36,880 bases of DNA from Oehlia diaphana (Eukaryota > Glomeromycota > Glomeromycetes > Glomerales > Glomeraceae). The notes below the pieces were generated by a model. That model made no database searches. It saw only the letters and a program-made list of their open reading frames with translations, and was not told where the DNA came from. Positions 20,021-30,645 of the stretch are shown in pieces. Position 1 is the first letter of the stretch, and every line of letters begins with the position of its first letter. The DNA is taken from the NCBI GenBank assembly GCA_003833135.1, contig QZLH01000279.1:26459-63338 (forward strand), given 5' to 3'. A program made the translations under genes and the position numbers.

Positions 20021-20312
20021 ATTTATTCACTATTCTCTCCTTCACTTCCTTTCTTTTCTCTCTCGTTCTTTCCTCTCTTCCTCCGTTCCTTCCCTTCTCT
20101 CTCACTCTTATTATTTCCAGTGAAGCTACAAAATAAAGTTTCCACTTCCCAGTTTTTTACTTTTCCCCCTTTCTAAAAAATTCTTAGATTTTTTATTTTA
20201 TATGGATAAATATATACTTTTGTTTTCCGCACACATTCTCTTCGTTTTCCTTCTTTCCCTCATCATTTTCTTCACTCATTTCTTTTTTTCCCACTTTCAT
20301 CTCTTATTTTTT
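20021..20312. repeat. Polypyrimidine (C/T) tract
   Basis: Two dense pyrimidine blocks (about 20021-20108 and 20220-20312) are made almost entirely of C and T on the plus strand, with few purines, in sharp contrast to the surrounding A+T-rich DNA. The open frame across the first block is only a translation of this composition bias (S, F, L and P). Pyrimidine-rich blocks are common just upstream of highly expressed genes in filamentous fungi. An ATG follows 20 bases after the second block, but its frame is short. Confidence 0.75.
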
Positions 20313-20332
20313 AGATATTTTGCTGGAGCAGC

Positions 20333-20392
20333 ATGGCGTTAAGTGTAGATTTTCCTTGTGCAGATGATGCAACTGGAAAAAAGTTCTCTTAG
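20333..20392 (+). CDS. Possible gene start or first-exon remnant after the C/T tract (19 aa)
   Basis: The first ATG after the polypyrimidine tract opens a frame MALSVDFPCADDATGKKFS and then a TAG. The residue composition is more like real coding sequence than its surroundings, and the placement is what one would expect of a start codon after a fungal C/T-rich promoter. No convincing splice donor precedes the stop and downstream frames are closed. It could be a truncated gene remnant or chance. Confidence 0.2.
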   Translation: MALSVDFPCADDATGKKFS

Positions 20393-22384
20393 GCTGTGTC
20401 CACATCAACTATTAGTTGGTGGTTCTCTACGACTATGCAGTAATTATGTTTGATGTAATGTTATGACCTGTTTGATCATCGTGGGCGGTTGCAGCACCTT
20501 ATTATCTGTAGCTATCCACGATTAAACTAATATAGGTAATTAGCAATTACATAGCGATGCGATATACAGTTACTAATAGTCACGAAACAACAATCATTTT
20601 TTGAAAAATATTCTTTTTTTAAACTGGTATTAGGCTCCCCTTTCTATTTCGAGGTCCTAATCAATGTTGCACCTCAAAAGTTTTGGATTTCAACATTTTG
20701 GTTCTCCATAGGAATACTATTTGAGTACTATCTCGTAATTTCTGGTCTACTCCTAATAGTGTAAGTGTCTATTATTTTATCTGTTCATGCCTGGTTGTCT
20801 TCAATTATAGGATACACGGGTAGCACCTTTGAGGTTAATACACGAACATGATAATATTCGATGAGGTCTACAGCGTTTAGTGAGGAGAAATAGGATTTTC
20901 GAACGCCTTTTACCATTAATTTCGCCAAACATCCTTATGCTGAGTGTATTATCACTACGTGCTTTAATCCTAATAATTGTTGGCTTCTGGTAATTAGATA
21001 GTAATGCTTAATACTTGCTTAACCGAGTGTACATATGTTAATAAATTTCTCTTCTTCAGTTTATAGGTCAATTATGAAATAAATACGATTACAAATTTTT
21101 AAATTCCAGAGTCCAGACTGAATCCTTATGCATATTACCATATCTAATTGGTTAAACTGTACAATTAATAAAGTATCCATTGATTACAGCAACAAATGAA
21201 CAATGGAATAATGCTGTCGCGGTCCAAAGTACTGTACATATGATCCTAGACGATATCACGATTCAGCACGTGAAACAACTGACATTATATCACGTGATTC
21301 TATTCGGGAGATCCACTTATATTATTCTGATTGGTTGCTTTTAAATAGTAAGAAGGTGATTGAAATTTAAAGTAATGATGATTGGGCCTTTTGCCAGGTT
21401 ACTTGCAACTCTGATTGAGTACGCCATGATTAAGAGGATATGTTCACTGCAAGTTTCCGAATCAGGTGCACATTTCCTTAATAAAATAGCTATCGATTAT
21501 ATATTATTATTTTATTAAAAGTATATATTTACTAGTTAGATAAGTTTTAATTAATGTAGTAATTGCATTATTTTATTGTAATTAAAATTATATTATATAT
21601 ACATTAACAAAAAAGTGGTGCATTTATTAATTTTTGGTTTACAAATAAATATATCTGATATTAATAATTCATCTAATATTTGTCTTCGATTCAATATAAT
21701 GTTTTTGTGCCATATTAACTATCACACGTTACTTGTACTTACAATGATTTCATTTCATATTTTATCATATATTAATACAAGTATACGTTTTAATCATCAA
21801 TAATTGTCTCTGGGTTTCTATAATACTCCAATTTATTAAACAAATTTTAATATATAAATTAAACTAAAATAGTTGAAAGTGCAAGCAACGTAACTCAACG
21901 TTTTAATTAAAGGTTGGTTACTGGAAAGCGTTGATTCGTGATTCACGAGTCAGAAAATGGGAATTTGGCGTGGCGTCTAATAAAAGTATAAAATTGTTTA
22001 AAAATAGAATATTTGAAACTTTGGGATAAATATTATATATTAAAATATATTAAGTCTTGAATGGGTTCGTTATTTAATCGGGTATTCAGAAAAAAATTAC
22101 TAGCGATCGATATAAATTTGTACCGAAATCATATATAATTATATATCGATGAGTTGGTATACTCTGGTCAATATTATTCCTAGCATCTGCATTGCATTAC
22201 GCGAATAGGCTTTTAGATAATGATATATAGCATGATCCACTTCCGTAACTCATCTTGTAAAATTATACTCGGATTTAGTAACGGTTGATTCTTCTTCACA
22301 TTAAATTATCGAGCAATACAAATGATTTAAAATAAATAAATTATAACCTTTAGAAATATGAAATGAGCGATTTTTGCGTAAATT
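20393..22384. other. Gene-poor spacer, 20.4-22.4 kb
   Basis: No gene that I can support on either strand. The open frame at 21615-21803 starts with a non-ATG codon and reads like translated A+T-rich DNA. No terminal repeats or long palindromes stood out. Confidence 0.35.
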
Positions 22385-22545
22385 CTAAAGAAAATTTTTT
22401 TTTCCTTGTTTAGGTTTTTTTTGAAAAAAACTATTTTTTGAAAGAGACAGATATTTAGCGAAAATTTGAAACGAAATTGTTAAGAAGAGTCCAGAGTTAT
22501 AAAAGCTTGAAAATAAATCGTTTTTTAACGGGAAACCTCTAATAA
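22385..22545. repeat. Fragment related to the interior of the element at 34992-35520
   Basis: Several words occur in the same order as at 35270-35440: gaaaattttttccttgt with gtag or ttag, tttttttgaaaaaaac, gaaagagacag, and aagaagagt against aggaagagt. This suggests a diverged copy of the same repeat family. I could not find matching terminal repeats here. Confidence 0.4.
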
Positions 22546-22824
22546 AGCGAATTTAAAACTATAGTAAATTATAATTTATTATAGAAAAATCTCTAATAGT
22601 AGGTAAATTTTTATATGATACCGTACATAAATTTGATTTACTTAGTTGATGGAATATCACAATATTTCATGGATTAAGTATAAGAAATATTTATCTTATA
22701 TATATGATAAAACAGATGAATAATAAATAAAATCACTAATGAATGCTAAAAGGAATAATACTTTTAAATAATCCGAAATCCCGAAGATATAGGAAAGATC
22801 CCACATGCACTATATTCAGACTAT

Positions 22825-24100
22825 CTATTCGAACTGGTCATAAACTCTACTCGCATCATGTTCTCTTAATCTAACATAGTCAATCCACTTTCAAAGAAGA
22901 AATAAGAAAAAAAATTATTATTGAACATATCTAACCATTCCAACCAATTTGATAATAAACTTACCAATCCAGTTTTTAAAAAACCTTCGTAGTTAAAAAT
23001 TCTAAGACGAACGTCATGATATATTAATTTACCACCGATCACTTCTTGCTCAGGTACGAATAACTTATAAGGCACACGATATTCAACCCAATCGTTTTTG
23101 TTGGCAATTTTTGAGAACACCTTGTCTTGTGGAGTATGATTGTATTCACGAATGATTGTCTCTTCATCTCCATTCTCAACCTATTAATATAATTCAATTT
23201 GAATTATATGAGTCGTAAATTAGAACATTATGGATATGTCAACGTGTAAGATATACATACTTTTTCTACGACAGTAGCGGAAAAGTTTAGATCATGAATA
23301 TTATTTTGAGATCTAACTTTTAGTCGCCATACAACATCATAGATGCCAGGCAGAACGGCTTTTAGAGTTGACTTAACCTTTAAAAAATTTTTTTTAGAAT
23401 GATGACTGCTTTAAAATACGACAAGTTATGATAGAATTTACATACATCAAACCACCAAACATGTTTCAGAAACACAATTTTTCCAAATTCACTGTTTGCA
23501 AATATAAACGTAAAGTAAATAAAATGAAAATATTTAAAGATGTTCGATAAATGAAGACTCACTAGTTACTACCTCTGTGAATCTTCGAGGGTCCGCCAAT
23601 GATGATTATTTCCACCTCCCTGTTGAATGTCTAACCAAGTGATGCATCGCTCTTTGGCCATAAAACTAATATGTCTGGCTGTTATGTACAGTAGGAATAT
23701 CAATTAGGATTGCAAAAAAAAAAAATGTAAATATATATATATATAATAACTTTACATAGTCGTTTATAAAGCTTTTTGTTTACAACGTTTACATGCTGCT
23801 CCTCACTGTTATCTTCTTCTGCAATCATTTTCTTTAGTTCTTCAGATACGTAATCTGTAGGAAATTGATTAATACAAATTGAATGCCAAACGTAGTCATC
23901 TTGAATGAACGACCAAAGATTCTTGTTAACCTGTGATCAGGAAGGAGAAGAAACAGAGCGTAAATTGTCAATAGTAGGAACATATGTTAGTGGTAGTTTT
24001 CTTAATATACCAAAGAAACGGAGCAAAGTTCTTTAGTAGGTAGAAAACTAAGGATCTTGACTACAATTTCACTGGGAACTAGGGAAAAAACGTCTGACAT
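22825..24100 (-). CDS. F-box protein with PP2-like C-terminal domain, seven exons (270 aa)
   Basis: My spliced model on the minus strand uses exons 24100-24011, 23930-23756, 23678-23573, 23491-23446, 23377-23261, 23180-22965 and 22887-22825. All junctions are GT-AG, introns are 68-81 bases, and the lengths sum to 813 bases in one frame. Residues about 4-50 are an F-box (LVPSEIVVKILSFLP, then SLVNKNLWSF and VWHSIC), the SKP1-binding motif of SCF ubiquitin ligases. The rest follows the order of a PP2 (phloem protein 2-like) module: CITWLD, HWRTLED, then SEFGKIVFLKHVWWFD, YDVVWRLKV, WVEYRVPYKLFV, and the C-terminal YEGFLKTGL. The length fits plant F-box-PP2 proteins. The PP2 part probably reads the substrate, perhaps a glycan, by analogy with plant lectins; this is inference. 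The stop is TAG at 22825. Confidence 0.88.
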
Positions 24101-26119
24101 TCTCGGTTGAAGTTTTATTACTGTTAAGAACTATTAACTGCTAAGGGAGACATATAGATGTGCATATTTACGTAATTATGATGTCATCTGAAAGTCAAAA
24201 CCCGTGATTTTCATGAATAGCAGATTAGCATGCCCTTTATGTGCGAGTTATCTTAGCGACGTAGTTTTCTAATGATAGCTTTTTTTTCTTTTAGTTAGTT
24301 TTTCTCACTATGTATTTATACCTCTGGTTTGTACTATACATAAAGTCAGTGCGAACCTCATCCTTTTAAAATAAATGAAAATAAATAAAATAAATAAAAA
24401 ATTAGCATGGCCCGATGCATCGTTCTGATAAAATAGAACAGTCAAGAGTTATACCGTTTAATCTTTATAATTCTTTAAATTCACTTAAATTACTTTTTAA
24501 AATTTACTTGTTTTTGTCATTTAATGAGTTTATTGTATAATTAACATTCTGTATAAGTGCTATCCCACTAAGTGAGACATACAAATATTATCAATGAACG
24601 CACAAATATCCATCCATATTACAATTGAACGAACTGGTAGATCATGGAAAATTTTATTTTCCATTTACTGTTATACTTTACGATAGAATGTTGTCATTAT
24701 TCTCTAGGAACGTAGTTCCTAATCTCTCCAGTTCTAGATGGAATCTAGGCGGACTTAATTGTTCATACACTCAAGTTTTAACCACGCAGTTAAAAAAATT
24801 CAAAAGATACTTCTCCTTTGGATTTATAGACCAGGTGGATTATTAATGAAGAAACTCAATTAACAGTTGTATAAGATTTATATTAATAGGAATTAACAGG
24901 TGAAAATTATGCAGCGGTCAACGTATAAAGGCAATCACACTAAAATGTTATAAATTTTATTAATTTTCTATTATCACGTAATAGGATAACTAAATTAGTA
25001 GTGCACGTTTAAAGAGGAATAAGGGCATGAAAAGAAATTAGAATAATTCTTGCGATAAAATTTTTTTACAGTTTGCGTATAGATATGGGAGTTATTCTTT
25101 AGGAACTTCGTTCCTAAACTGTTAACAGATGAAGTAATCGATTCCGTTTCATTTTGCCCTTGGGTTTCTTAATGGCGGTTTAATGCGATTTCCGCAGTTA
25201 TTCTTTAGCATAACGATCATCATGAGGACAGATATTTTCTCGATAAGAAAAGCTGAGATATTCGCCATAAATGACGACATCTACAATGAAGGAAAACTAT
25301 TGTCTATCATTCCGGTAAACAGTTTCGTTGATTTGGTGAATTCAAATAAACACAAGTAATAATTTATTACAAAGAGAATAAAGGAGAATAAGATTAGTCA
25401 CGATCAATCGTTTTCTTTTAATGAGCATGCATCAATTTTCGTTACGTTTGTATACCTTTTTACACGGATCAACTAACCAAGTTTAAAAAAATTATATCAA
25501 ATGTACAGTACGTTGAAGAGAAGACAATAAGATAATAAATACAATAAGCTGTTGAGAGGGTCGAGACTTTCAAAGTAAACAGAAAAGGCTTATCTTAAAA
25601 AATGATATCCAATATTGATATTATCCTGATATCTTGCCAATCGCGCGCCACTACAAGAACGTAGCATCAATATTAAATCTGAGGTTAATTTTTCGATTTA
25701 ATCCTAGCGAAGCCACCAAAGGTGTGTCATGTGGGCTTGGCTTGTCTTTCGAAGGAATGCCCTGAGCTTCTATTATTGTCTATTTGCCTAAGTTAACAAG
25801 CTTAAACTGATCCCTGATGACAAATTATGTCATTTCGGAACGAGCAAAAACAGAACGAGAAAAAATGTTATATGCGAAATTCCATACTAATTCGCACAAT
25901 AAGTACTTAAATCTTTATTAATACAAAAAATAACATGGTACAACCTATAATACATAACCGCGGATCTAACTACTTCATATCATATTTTATCATATTTGAA
26001 GAGGACGCACCCTTTTAACTTAATTTTCGTATCATCTCTAGGGATTCTCATTTTAGCCTCCCAACTTTATCAGCTTCACTCATATTGATTATCAAATTTA
26101 GCTCAGTATCTCTGATAAT
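24101..26119. other. Spacer upstream of the F-box gene
   Basis: No supported gene. The 5' part presumably holds the F-box gene promoter. The open frame at 24625-24846 has an ATG-poor start and no motif. The palindromic words ctaggaacgtagttccta and ttaggaacttcgttcctaaa, at about 24703 and 25099, are noted separately. Confidence 0.35.
24697..25117. repeat. Repeated AGGAAC...GTTCCT palindrome, two copies
   Basis: The word ttattct(c/t)taggaac, followed by a three-base centre and gttcctaa, occurs at 24698-24722 and again at 25092-25116 in the same orientation. Each copy is a perfect or near-perfect palindrome (taggaac/gttccta). Nothing else around is conserved between them. Confidence 0.5.
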
Positions 26120-27300
26120 TAACCAACTCTAATGAATTCTTGTTGCAAATGAAGGACAAGAGTATCTATCCGATTTATTTTTGATAATAAATGGTTCTTT
26201 TGGATTTAACTCCGGCAAGCGGGACTCAGTCGAGACACTTTTCTTAGCTGAAATCGAGGTGTTCGCTTGCGCTACCGATGCATTAGTCTGATCATCTTGA
26301 TTTGATTTCACTGGAATCTTTCTCCAGATAATAGTTCGAATTTCCGTTAGAGAATTTCGAAATAGAGTTTGCACTATTTGATTTAATATATCTGACCTTA
26401 TCTAGTCCTATTTTTCGAATAACCTGTAAATATTCCTAGCTCTTTCGATTTTCCTATAAAGAGTTTCATGCTTAGCACCAGAATTCTGTGCAATAATAAA
26501 ATCGTAAATTCAACCTTTAGCTTTTTTCATGCTCACTCTATCTCTAACCATGATTTCATCTATACTTTTATCAAATCCTATAATAAAATCCATCTGATTA
26601 GCTTTTATCGTCGTCTTCTGCATTACATGCTTATTCATATACATTAGCTACGTTTTGCAAGATATCCGATTTATTCTGACCCAAAGTCAGCGAAATTTCA
26701 GTCACATGAACTGGGGATATGAAATCATGCAAAGTGCCTGTCGGAGGATCCCGGTTAGAAGGAGATACGTCGTTGCATCTGACGCCGATAGTTATTTCTC
26801 GAATCAAGTCCTGTTCGTATGGTAAGTAGTCGTACAGTATTCTGGGAAATCGAGGGTGTTCTCCCGGGAGATAATTCACGCAGAAGTTTCTTCTCCTTAT
26901 TGTGCTGTCTTATCACTTTTTCTTATGTTCCGAGTCCAAAATTCATCAGTCTCTCTGTCCTTTATTGTCTTCTTACTCACGCAAGATGGTAAAGAGGCGA
27001 CAGCTTCATCGTGAGCCGTTTCAATTTGTGAATGACTGAAATTCTGTTCCAACTTCGCAACTCTTTAAGTTTGGTGGTGGCATCTACTCTACTTTCCAAT
27101 TCCTCAATTTTAGCCTTAAGCTCGGCTCTTAATCTCGTATTCTCGGCCTTAATCTCAATATTCTTAGCCTCAAGCTCAGTAATCTTATCCATAAATCTAG
27201 CGTTCTCCTTGGCTTTCATTTCTAAAGTACTGTTTGTACACTGGTAGATAAGAAAAAAGTAATCCTGGCCCGAGGTCAGCGAAATTTTTTCATTTAACAC
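26120..27300 (-). pseudogene. Decayed copy of a multicopy coiled-coil family
   Basis: Reading on the minus strand, the N-terminal part (27300-26990) holds a heptad-like coiled coil (ITELEAKNIEIKAEN, LRAELKAKIEELES). A middle frame (26879-26631) contains VTEISLTLGQNKSDILQNV, and a last part (about 26520-26130) contains TLYRKIERARNIYRLF, IGLDKVRYIKSNS and SRLPELNPKEPF in different frames. Stops and shifts separate the parts. I recognise the order from a large family of R. irregularis proteins of unknown function, recalled from memory and not checked. EISLT.GQ appears twice (also in the 27300 frame), suggesting an internal duplication or rearrangement. Confidence 0.55.
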
Positions 27301-27369
27301 AGGTAAAATAAATAAAAGACTCAGGTCTATACATGTTTTTAGCGAACATTGTCCGCTGAAATTTTTATA

Positions 27370-28683
27370 CTAAGCTTCAGTATCTGTCTTTCCCGCAAGA
27401 TTAACCAACGACCTTACCCTTTTTATTTCCTTCTTATTACCTACGTCAAGAGCTGAATCCAGCTTCTGCACCTCCTCCGAGAACTCTTTCAACATTACCT
27501 TCCATGTTCTCACAACGGATATCGGCCTCAATAGTTTGAATCTTTGCCTGTCTTGATCGTTGAGTGAGTATTCCATAAAGTACAATTTTCCGCATCTGTG
27601 ACAATTCCCAATATCTTACCCACAAACACACTATCTTCCACACACTATCCTCCTCCATCTTGCCTTACGTTTACGGTTTGATAAAGCGGATTCAAGTTGT
27701 ATGGCATTCTGAGCAATACCTTTAAAAAATCTTCGTCCTTTACTTCTGTCACAAGTCTATTGCGAAATTGACTAATCCATGTCCATTAGGTCCTACGATA
27801 TTTTTTTATGGTCGAAGCTCAAACTTGCCTTCGTATAGATTTGCATCTACAACAAGGTAAGAACACACGTATTGCGATTTCGATGCGTCGCTTCCATTGA
27901 TCGTGATTGTCTTTAGACGAGCTTCCAGTTCAACTAAAAGATATTTAAGTATTACCTGGAAAGAATCGTCTTTCAGATTTTATATTCACAAGTGTCTGAT
28001 TCGCCAAGTCCATAAAGCTGACACACCTTTGGGAATGACAAATCTGAGAAAGCTTTTGAGGGAGTCTCTATGAACACAATAAACTTAAGGTTACGAGCGA
28101 CTGCAACATATCTCGGAATACGACATCGTTCCTAGGTGAATATCTCACTCCGTCATTCATGAAGTTGAGTACCGCTCCGTCATTTGTTTTGAGGTCTTCG
28201 AGAGTTGCATGTTCGATGTTCATCGTCCATCTGTATACCTTTCGTTTCGGACTAACGACGACGTCGTGCAATAACTGGGTTAATAAAAAATTCATAACCT
28301 AAAATTTCGCTGATGAAAAAAATACGTACCATGGACAGACTTATTAAGTGACTCCTCCAACGACGCGCGATTCGGTCAAGCAATTCCTGTTCGCGACTCG
28401 AAGTGGCAGTTAGCACAAGTGGTTCGACTATGACATGAAGACACTCTTCAGCGGGAAGTATCTCGAAATTTTTCTTATGGAAAGGAGCTCTTCGTTGTCC
28501 TTGAGTATGAGATTCCTCAACTGATCGTCGGGATCGCCAGCAATTTCCACCTTCCACTTTAGTTTGTCTGCAAGAAAATTATCGAACTCGGGTGCTTTTC
28601 GCCTTTATAGCTTCCTTGAGTTCACTAATGTACTCGTCCCTATTCAGAGAACGCGTTCGCGATTGTATTAACTTTGACGACAT
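27370..28683 (-). pseudogene. Crinkler (CRN)-like effector gene, frameshifted relic
   Basis: The order of parts on the minus strand fits a CRN protein of the type found in Glomeromycotina and oomycetes. After an ATG at 28683 comes an N-terminal ubiquitin-like header (ISELKEAIKAKST, later AEECLHVIVEPLVLTATSS and REQELLDRIA). A middle part follows (YRWTMNIEHATLEDLK, DGAVLNFMNDGVRYSPRND, IETPSKAFSDLSF, VCQLYGLG), then a distal part resembling the nuclease-like C-terminal region (YEGKFELRP, VGPNGHG, YFMEYSLNDQ). The parts are in different frames with several in-frame stops (for example after FELRP, near 27810), so no full-length product is possible without many changes. CRN proteins are thought to act in host cell nuclei; this copy is dead. 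The last frame ends with a stop at 27370, only 70 bases from the neighbouring relic. Confidence 0.8.
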
Positions 28684-28929
28684 TTTAGAAATTTTATTGG
28701 CTAAACTATTATATACAAGTGTGAAAATTTTTATTTGCGCAAGAAAAAATACTATATTTGAGAAATTCAGCGATCTTGTCGTGTGATCATTTGTTCATTT
28801 GCGTAACACGAGAGTACATGTGGCCAGCAAATTGTTCAAAGTAGATCATTCTCTATCAAGGTGATCGACTTAGTATGTTAAAATATCCGCGGCTTTGATC
28901 GCAACCTCTATAGATTATAGCTTTACTAA
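28684..28929. other. Upstream flank of the Crinkler relic
   Basis: A+T-rich DNA with no gene seen. It probably held the promoter and 5' end of the Crinkler relic. Confidence 0.3.
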
Positions 28930-30240
28930 TGTCATTATTGACCATAGGCCGTCCTTCTTTAGATAACTCGTAGTTATAATTGGTATAGATTCCAAAAGAT
29001 TTTTTTTATTAGCATACCATTTTTCTGGTATCGCCATTCTAACGTTATACACTTCCTCATTTGGAAATAGCATCACGGCGGTATTTCTTATATATTCACT
29101 CAGTTTCTCTTCTTAGCATAATCTGCTTATATAACCGGCATATCCTTCTATGAACTTACTCCTTGTATGATTGCATGAAATCCCTCTTCCGTTATTTTGA
29201 TCTGCGCTTTTCTATATCTTTCCATGTGATAGTTGCTGAAACTGAACCGTTATCGTTATCTATTAAGTGGTTTCTTGTATACAAGGTATGTAAAGTTTTG
29301 TTTTGAAAAAAATAATTACCTTTACCTACTATATAATATGGTCGTATGTTGAAATAACTTTCTAATCTGTTTACATATCCAAACCTGCTAGTATCTCTTT
29401 AGGTATAGCATCCCCATATTTCTCCACGGCTTATTTATATGCAGGTCTTCGACAATAACTAATTGTTCATGTTGAAGCCTGGTCATTTACTATCTTTGTT
29501 TGCCGAATAGTGTATGGTACAACATCAAAGAAATTCACGGTTTGAGTTTGTCTACAACGTCATCAAAGGTACAACAGACAACACTCGTGAATATCTATAG
29601 TTCTTTATTTGCGAGATTTCTTAAGACCCTTCGCCTTTAGTATGTTTTTAGTCACATTTCTCAGTTTCAACTGCATATGATTTTGAACGATTACCGGCAT
29701 ACCTGATTATTTGAACTCGCCGCATTCTCATCCTTCTATCTCCCAATGACCTTCATATTTGTTAGCTCAAGTGTACCGTCTGGACGCGTTATGTAATTTT
29801 TTTTAAGTAAAGGATGATCAACTGGATAATCACTATCATCGTCAATTTCTTTCAAAAGTAATTTTTTGCATTACGTCATCGTAATGTATTGACCATAATG
29901 TAAGGTTCGAGCTGGGGATTGGGGGATTGATCAAATTCTAAGCTACGATATACTGTACGTGTCCTAATTCAAGATATTGTTGGAAATTTCTATAATAAGA
30001 ATATACCTATCCACGTAGCCACTAATTTTTCTGTCTCCACAAATTTTCCCTTGCTCAATTTTTCAATTAATTTATTCTGATAAGGGCTAAGTTCATCACA
30101 TTTTGCTATTCGTCTTTCTGGGGAGAAAGGAAAGTCGGAATGTGATGGGTGTAATTTTTCTGGATATCTTAGTTTCACTTCCCATGCACTTCCACGTTTA
30201 GCAGTTGGTGAAATAGTTCGAATATTCGTTAAGTCCTTAA
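28930..30240 (-). pseudogene. Decayed protein-primed type B DNA polymerase of a mobile or viral element
   Basis: The minus strand opens with a readable stretch (30178-30000) containing RYPEKLHPSHSDFPFSPERR, ELSPYQNKL and EKLVAT. After a frame change YRNFQQYLELGHVQYIV follows (about 29997-29945), then short pieces such as RSKSYAVETEK (about 29690). The order PE..H..H.D.PF.PE, ELSPYQ, YRN.Q.YL.LG is characteristic of the DNA polymerase B type 2 family of Polinton/Maverick-like elements, related viruses and linear plasmids. Only the central to C-terminal part is seen, with many stops and shifts; the catalytic region itself is not recovered. The remainder to about 28930 is highly degraded (WRYQKNGM-like frames only), so the right boundary is uncertain. 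Confidence 0.65.
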
Positions 30241-30261
30241 GGCCAAGCTAATGGAAACTAC

Positions 30262-30645
30262 TTAAGATTCGATAAAAAAAACCTTATTGATTTGGATTAC
30301 TTCAAAAGTATGATTCTTGTGAGTTTTTTTGAAGAATTTTTTTAGAAAATCTTTATTAATTATTTTTGTAAGTTCTGGCTTCTTTGGATGACTTCCTCTT
30401 TGAAAACATACTTTTGGAGTCTTTTTCCTTTTAGTTTTTTCTAATTAAACATTCGCTAATGATCCTGTTTTCTTTCTGTAAGATTTGAATACTTCTTTAA
30501 ACATAATTTCAGAAGAATTAGACTTTTCAGAATTTGATGCTTTTTTTATCAAGTCATTAAATAATGGTTTAATTTCTATTTTGTAGGTTTCAAGACTACC
30601 ACTTAACGGTTTTTGATTGGATTTCAAAAGTAAAATAAACTTCAA
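30262..30645 (-). pseudogene. ORF with one in-frame stop, product unknown
   Basis: A minus-strand frame runs from 30645 to a TAA at 30445-30447 and continues in the same frame to a second stop at 30262. The first part ends VFKSYRKKTGSLANV and the second contains TKRKKTPKVCFQRGSHPKK. The product is lysine-rich throughout. It directly precedes the polymerase relic on the same strand, so it may be the preceding gene or the N-terminal extension of the same element. No domain recognised. Confidence 0.4.

Noticed and set aside
19979..20176. 65-codon plus-strand frame rich in S, F, L and P
   Set aside because: It is the translation of the polypyrimidine tract.
22866..23120. Frame 22866-23120 as a gene of its own
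   Set aside because: It reads through the last intron (GTAAGT donor at 22964, pyrimidine tract and AAAG acceptor at 22888) of the F-box gene; the spliced end WIDYVRLREH fits the PP2 C-terminus better.
27032..27247. Plus-strand hydrophobic frame resembling a membrane protein
   Set aside because: It is antisense to the coiled-coil repeat of the minus-strand relic; L- and S-rich composition follows from E/K/A-rich heptads on the other strand.
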